From CAYSCZ01 sp051155775 (GTDB taxonomy: Bacteria > Bacteroidota > Bacteroidia > Cytophagales > Cyclobacteriaceae): a stretch of 64,000 bases of DNA. The stretch's first letter is position 1. Every line of letters begins with the position of its first letter. A program made the translations under genes and the position numbers. The notes beneath the pieces are model-generated. The model had not been told where the DNA came from and searched no databases. It was given only the letters and a program-made list of their open reading frames with translations. The DNA is taken from positions 1-64,000 of the forward strand of contig DAXETV010000046.1 of the NCBI GenBank assembly GCA_051155775.1, in the 5' to 3' direction. Positions 59,511-64,000 of this stretch are shown here, in pieces.

Positions 59511-62207
59511 ATGAAAGCTATAATAGTCCTGTTCGTTTTCTTTCTGATGGTGTTAAATATTCAAGCACAGCAATGGACCCCTGAGGATATTATTAACACC
59601 GAATATGTTTCCAATCCCATATTTTCCCCAACAGGCGATATGGTGATCTGGAGTAAAAGGACAGGCCTTAAAAAAGAAGACAAGTTTGTAAATAAACTAT
59701 TCTTAACCCGACTGAATATTCTGGAGAAAGGTAAGCCACTGACTATTCAGCTTACCAGGGGAGAAAGCTCAGAAAGCAATCCGGTCTTTAGTAAAGATGG
59801 AAAAGATATTTACTTCTTGTCATCAAAAGATGAAGGTAAAAAGTTATGGAAATTAAGTGTGTATGGAGGAGAGGCTCAGGAAGTCCATGAATTTGAGCAT
59901 GGAATTTCAAATATTAAGTGGCTGAATGAAGAAAAAATAGCATTTGTGAGTAATGATGGTAAGAGTTTGTATCAACAGAAATATGAGGAAAAAAAGGACA
60001 ATACAAAGGTTATTGAAGATTCACTACACTGGCCGTCTAAAAGACTTTATGCTTTCGACCTGGGAAAAAAAATCATTAACCGATTAACTGAAAATTCACA
60101 TCAAATAACTTCATATGATGTTTCTGAAGATGGAAGATATGCAGTCATTAAGCAAAATATGAGCCCTCACTATCCCACGGATGGTCAACCCAAGCCTCAG
60201 GTTATACTTTATGATTTTGAGGGAAATAATTCAACGTTAATCCTCAAGGATTTTAAGGAGCCTGGAAATTTTAAATTTATAAAAGATGGTGAGGGATTTT
60301 ATTTTTTTGCGCTTACCACCTCAGACCCAAAGTGGAATATTGCGGGGAAAAACGAGCTCTATTTTTATGATATAGAGGAATCCCAATACTCAAAAGTTCC
60401 GCTGGATTGGGATAATGGCGCAGGATATTCATTCTACGCTGAAAATGATTGGTTGATACTACCCCTTGCTAATGGACCCCTAAGAAAGGTTGGGCTTTAC
60501 AAGGAAGATGAGGATGATTGGAGGTCCTTAAACATTGATTTTGAAGAAATGCAGGAGCATGTCTCGATTCTGGCAATGTCAGCAGACAATAAAATTATTT
60601 TCGAATATTCTACGGCCTCCAAATTACCGCAATATTTTGTTGGCCGACTAGCGATCAAAAATAACAAGGCAAGATTATCTGAGGCAGTCGAGTTTATATC
60701 ATTGAACAATAATATTAAAAAGAAACCAACAGCCAATTCTGAAGTGATCTATTGGCAGGGTGCAAATGGTGATGAGGTAAATGGCATTTTATATTATCCT
60801 AAGCACTACGAAAAAGGTAAAAAATACCCTTTAATACTATCGATACATGGTGGGCCAACCGGAGTTGATCAGGATATATGGCGTGAACGTTGGTCAACTT
60901 ATCCGCAGATTTATACTGATAAAGGAGCTTTTGTTTTAAAACCAAATTATCATGGCTCTGGTCTGCATGGACAGGAATTTGCCGAGAGCATCAAAAAGGG
61001 TAAGTATTATGAATTAGATCAAATTGACATATTTAACGGAATACAGCATTTAAACAAATTAGGCCTCATCGATATGGACCGGTTGGGAACGATGGGATGG
61101 TCAAATGGCGCCATTCTTACTACATGGTTGACACTAAAATACCCGGATATGTTTAGAGTAGCTGCACCCGGGGCTGGAGATATCAATTGGACGTCTGATT
61201 ATGGTACCTGCCGCTTTGGGGTAACATTTGATCAATATTACTTTGGAGGAGCCCCCTGGGATGATACCAATGGAAAACATTTTAATGAATGGTATATTAA
61301 TAATTCACCCTTATTTGATATAGAAAAGATAAAAACACCAACCATTATATTTCATGGGAGCAAGGATCGTGCTGTACCCCGAGATCAGGGTTGGGAATAT
61401 TATCGTGGATTACAACAGGTTGGTAAAGCCCCTGTGAAATTTTTTTGGTTCCCGGACCAGCCGCATGGGCTAAGGAAAATAACCCACCAGTTGAGAAAAA
61501 TGAAAGAAGAAATAAAGTGGATTGATAAGTACCTGTTTGGTAAGGATGACTCTGAGAACGAAGCCCTTAAGGATGATAGCCCGATAGCATACGCTATCCA
61601 AAAAACAAGCATGAAAAAAGAAGGAAATTTTTATGGGGTATTGGTTAACAATCAGCTTATTCCCGAAACTCATCGGATTAAAAAGGATTCTATTGCTATA
61701 TCCTGTTTTGAGCTAACTAATGTTCAGTATGCGTCATATCATTCAGATCATAAATATCCTGATGGGAAAGATAACTTTCCTGTTACGGGCTTAGCAAAAT
61801 CTGATATTGAAGGGTATTTGGGATGGATCAATAAGCTAACAGGTGAAAAATATAGATTACCAAACCAAAAAGAAGCGCAGGAATTTCATAAAAAAGCTAA
61901 AGATTGGCATAAGGAAGAAAACACATTAAATCATTGGGCTGGTTATACATTAACACCCAAGGATGCGAATGCTCTGTTAAGTAAAATCGAAGATCAAGAC
62001 TTGGATTTATTAAAGGAAGTCGGCAGCCATAAACCTCAAAAAGTGGGAGAAGCTTTTGTTTATGATCTTGTTGGAAATGTAGCAGAATATGCGGTTACTG
62101 AAAATGATTTAGTTAAATATGGGTTCGATGCACATACTTTTGTAGATACATTTAATATGGATGACAATAATTCCAAATTAATTGGTGTGCGTTTAATCAG
62201 ACAATAA
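59511..62207 (+). CDS. S9 prolyl-oligopeptidase-type peptidase fused to an FGE-like domain
   Basis: 898 residues from the ATG at 59511 (signal peptide ending VLNIQAQ); the frame is open back to 59484 but the ATG gives the proper signal. Residues ~25-410 are a WD40-like beta-propeller (NPIFSPTGDMVIWSKR, NPVFSKDGKDIYFLS). The S9 alpha/beta hydrolase domain has Ser531 in TMGWSNGAILTTW, Asp619 in HGSKDRAVP and His652 in DQPHGL. Residues ~682-898 resemble the formylglycine-generating/sulfatase-modifying fold: ELTNVQYASY, KYRLPNQKEAQEFHKKAK, YDLVGNVAEYAV and final GVRLIRQ. The FGE catalytic cysteines are absent. Secreted; substrate peptides unknown. Confidence 0.85.
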   Translation: MKAIIVLFVFFLMVLNIQAQQWTPEDIINTEYVSNPIFSPTGDMVIWSKRTGLKKEDKFVNKLFLTRLNILEKGKPLTIQLTRGESSESNPVFSKDGKDIYFLSSKDEGKKLWKLSVYGGEAQEVHEFEHGISNIKWLNEEKIAFVSNDGKSLYQQKYEEKKDNTKVIEDSLHWPSKRLYAFDLGKKIINRLTENSHQITSYDVSEDGRYAVIKQNMSPHYPTDGQPKPQVILYDFEGNNSTLILKDFKEPGNFKFIKDGEGFYFFALTTSDPKWNIAGKNELYFYDIEESQYSKVPLDWDNGAGYSFYAENDWLILPLANGPLRKVGLYKEDEDDWRSLNIDFEEMQEHVSILAMSADNKIIFEYSTASKLPQYFVGRLAIKNNKARLSEAVEFISLNNNIKKKPTANSEVIYWQGANGDEVNGILYYPKHYEKGKKYPLILSIHGGPTGVDQDIWRERWSTYPQIYTDKGAFVLKPNYHGSGLHGQEFAESIKKGKYYELDQIDIFNGIQHLNKLGLIDMDRLGTMGWSNGAILTTWLTLKYPDMFRVAAPGAGDINWTSDYGTCRFGVTFDQYYFGGAPWDDTNGKHFNEWYINNSPLFDIEKIKTPTIIFHGSKDRAVPRDQGWEYYRGLQQVGKAPVKFFWFPDQPHGLRKITHQLRKMKEEIKWIDKYLFGKDDSENEALKDDSPIAYAIQKTSMKKEGNFYGVLVNNQLIPETHRIKKDSIAISCFELTNVQYASYHSDHKYPDGKDNFPVTGLAKSDIEGYLGWINKLTGEKYRLPNQKEAQEFHKKAKDWHKEENTLNHWAGYTLTPKDANALLSKIEDQDLDLLKEVGSHKPQKVGEAFVYDLVGNVAEYAVTENDLVKYGFDAHTFVDTFNMDDNNSKLIGVRLIRQ

Positions 62208-62377
62208 AAGTGCTTTAAAGACCTTAAAAAATTGCATTGATAATCACAAGTTAGTCTTATGGGTGCCCTTAAACGACCCGTTTAATCGATGATTATTAAA
62301 ATAATAATTTATAAAATAAGTTCAGTTCATAAATAGTTCTATATTAGAGATTTTAAATAAGGTGTTTACACTTTAAT

Positions 62378-63178
62378 ATGTTCTTAAGCAGGTGTGTTTA
62401 TGTGTTTCTTATTTGCCTGATCCTGTTGTCTTGCAAAGATAAAGTTATCTGTCCTGCATTTCAGAGTACCTATATCCTTGATGATAGCATCAGGGAAGCT
62501 TATTTTTCATACTTCAGAGAGGATTCACTTCCAAAAGAGACGCCATGGGTAAGAAAAAATAAGTATGGCATTATGAAAAGGGATCCGTATTGGGTGAAAA
62601 ATTATAAACTGAAAACCGCTCCTATGGAAAATGTTTTGAGGCCTGATCCTGAAGAAGTAGCAGACGAAGGAGAGTTTTATGAGGAAGATTTTATTGCTGA
62701 TTCTCTTGATTTAGAAAGTGAATTTGCTGAAGAACCGGATATTCAAAGCGAAGAGCCTACCGATCTGATTGCATCATCTGATACAGTACCGGCTCCAGTT
62801 ATCCCTGATACATCCACATATAAAGAAGCCAGGTTTTTATATGGCTATAAATTAGATGATAATTTTAATTACGATCAGGTTTACTACAATAAATATTTCG
62901 GCAAATTCCTGGTTGATACCGTTGAGATTGGTCCTGATCCGGCTTTAATGGACTCTTTAGCGAAAGCCGCAGGTGATACCACATCAATGCTTGATTCGGG
63001 TAACGTTGGTTTTTTTCAAAGTATCCTGAATTTTTTTGAGGGAATCTTTGCTAAGAAAGAAAAAGGTAATGACGGCCAGGAAGATGTTGAAGAGGAAGAG
63101 GCACTTGAGGAACTTTTGGATGCTGAAGAAGAACCACTACCTGACTTTGAGGAGGAAGGTGATGGGAATGATAATTAA
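62378..63178 (+). CDS. Acidic hypothetical lipoprotein
   Basis: 266 residues. Signal peptide with lipobox LILLSC. Strongly acidic with several low-complexity Glu/Asp runs; the C-terminal 35 residues are nearly all acidic (EEEEALEELLDAEEEPLPDF). Central KEARFLYGYKLDDNFNYDQV and MDSLAKAAGDTTSM are ordinary. No domain recognised. It probably sits in the outer membrane facing either side. Stands alone, convergent with leuS. Confidence 0.6.
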   Translation: MFLSRCVYVFLICLILLSCKDKVICPAFQSTYILDDSIREAYFSYFREDSLPKETPWVRKNKYGIMKRDPYWVKNYKLKTAPMENVLRPDPEEVADEGEFYEEDFIADSLDLESEFAEEPDIQSEEPTDLIASSDTVPAPVIPDTSTYKEARFLYGYKLDDNFNYDQVYYNKYFGKFLVDTVEIGPDPALMDSLAKAAGDTTSMLDSGNVGFFQSILNFFEGIFAKKEKGNDGQEDVEEEEALEELLDAEEEPLPDFEEEGDGNDN

Positions 63179-63187
63179 CAAACTAAT

Positions 63188-64000
63188 CTAAACGACCACG
63201 TTTACTATCTTTTTCGGAACAACGATTACTTTTTTAGGATTTTTACCGGCTAACCATTTTTGAATAACCTCGGAAGCTAAAACCTGTTTTTCAATTGCTT
63301 CTTTAGGCATATCTAAGGGGAAAGTCATTTTAGCCCGCATCTTTCCATTTACAGAAACAGGGTACTCATGCGATTCTTCAATTAGGTATTTGGAGTCATA
63401 TTGAGGAAATTCAGCATCATTGATGGTAGTGTTGTGGCCCATTCTATGCCATAGCTCTTCTGTAATGTGTGGCGCAAAGGGGGATAAAATGATGGTAAGC
63501 GGCTCTAATATTTTTCGCTTTTTACATTTCAGTGAAGTAAGTTCATTAACTGCAATCATAAATTGACTGACTGAAGTATTGAGTGAAAGGTTTTCAATGT
63601 CTTCTCCAACTTTCCTGATGGCTTGATGCAGAACTTTAAGCTCCCTGGATGTCGGCTCTTCGTCTGAAATTGAAAAAATTTCACCGGAAAAGAACAAGTT
63701 CCAGTACCTCTTTAAAAATTTATAGACACCGTCAATACCATTGGTGTTCCACGGTTTGAATTGCTCAATGGGACCCAGGAACATTTCGTATAACCTAAGG
63801 GTATCAGCACCATACTTAGCTATGATGTCATCAGGATTGACCACATTGAATTTGGATTTTGACATTTTCTCAACCTCTGCCCCACAGATATATTTTCCCC
63901 CCTCTAAAATAAATTCAGCATTTATAGCCTCTGGCTTGAATTTTTTAAAAGCTTCAATATCCAATTCATCATTTTCCACGAGGTTAACATCTACATGAAT
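63188..64000 (-). CDS. leuS: Leucyl-tRNA synthetase, C-terminal part (partial)
   Basis: Frame open to the right window edge; the GTG at 63979 is internal and not a start. The visible ~270 residues contain the KMSKS signature in EKMSKSKFNVVNPDDI, LRLYEMFLGPIEQFKPWNTN of the catalytic/connecting region, then the anticodon-binding helical domain (LSPFAPHITEELWHRMGHN) and the C-terminal PVSVNGKMRAKMTFPLDMPK. It charges tRNA-Leu. The catalytic core and editing domain are off the window. Confidence 0.95.
   Translation of the reverse strand: MHVDVNLVENDELDIEAFKKFKPEAINAEFILEGGKYICGAEVEKMSKSKFNVVNPDDIIAKYGADTLRLYEMFLGPIEQFKPWNTNGIDGVYKFLKRYWNLFFSGEIFSISDEEPTSRELKVLHQAIRKVGEDIENLSLNTSVSQFMIAVNELTSLKCKKRKILEPLTIILSPFAPHITEELWHRMGHNTTINDAEFPQYDSKYLIEESHEYPVSVNGKMRAKMTFPLDMPKEAIEKQVLASEVIQKWLAGKNPKKVIVVPKKIVNVVV

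Overview
The window looks like chromosome from a Bacteroidota bacterium, most likely a marine member of the Cytophagales (Fulvivirga/Marivirga-like). The evidence is: AT-rich DNA; lineage-typical proteins (long plant/chlamydia-type IspG, long LepB, 288-residue compact primary sigma factor, BshB1, MiaE, DUF349 and DUF2911 proteins, YjgP/YjgQ permease, PadR regulator); many lipoproteins and signal peptides; almost no Shine-Dalgarno sequences; and repeated matches to the Bacteroidota -7 promoter box TAnnTTTG. No rRNA, CRISPR array, intact prophage or insertion sequence was seen.

Layout. 1-1.7 kb is an accessory edge: the C-terminus of a type I restriction HsdR subunit, a hairpin block, and a decayed PIN-toxin gene followed by an intact antitoxin-like gene. 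1.7-9.2 kb holds typA and then mostly envelope or secreted proteins (DUF2141, YjbQ, LVIVD lipoprotein, beta-barrel, YwqK/MORN-TonB fusion, PQQ-type sugar dehydrogenase). 9.2-10.2 kb is a small decayed island with a P63C-domain pseudogene. 10.2-15.2 kb carries a subtilase, an ABC-F ATPase, a DUF547 protein and a MORN lipoprotein. 15.6-18.2 kb is the leftward ispG operon. 18.3-24.1 kb carries an SDR, MlaE/MlaF-type transporter genes, a Crp/Fnr regulator, an esterase, a glycosyltransferase, a LolD-like ATPase and proC.

24.4-28.7 kb is an operon of a very large PIG-L deacetylase, a 42-residue membrane protein and a sodium:solute symporter. 28.8-42.2 kb holds DUF2911, alkyladenine glycosylase, MsbA-like exporter plus PAP2 phosphatase, a heme-type TonB-dependent receptor, a ROK kinase, a YheT hydrolase, YqhA, lipoproteins, a DUF2867-type SDR and an NT5C nucleotidase. 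42.5-44.6 kb is a leftward run of PadR regulator, an unusual membrane-anchored degenerate LytM protein, and lepB. 44.7-54.2 kb is a housekeeping stretch: tRNA-Met, NDH-2, LptF/G-like permease, rpsO, pnp, rpoD, trxB, bshB1. 54.2-64 kb has a glycosyltransferase, miaE, yqgE, a DUF349 protein with acidic repeats, tRNA-Thr, an S9 peptidase fused to an FGE-like domain, an acidic lipoprotein and the C-terminus of leuS.

Functional groupings (inference): trxB and bshB1 share the thiol-redox theme (thioredoxin plus bacillithiol); rpsO, pnp and rpoD form an RNA-metabolism block; MlaEF, MsbA, LptF/G and the LolD-like ATPase are envelope-transport parts scattered through the window. The least conventional items are the PadR/degenerate-LytM pair, the S9-FGE fusion, the YwqK-TonB fusion, the PIG-L/SSS operon, and the decayed toxin and P63C loci.
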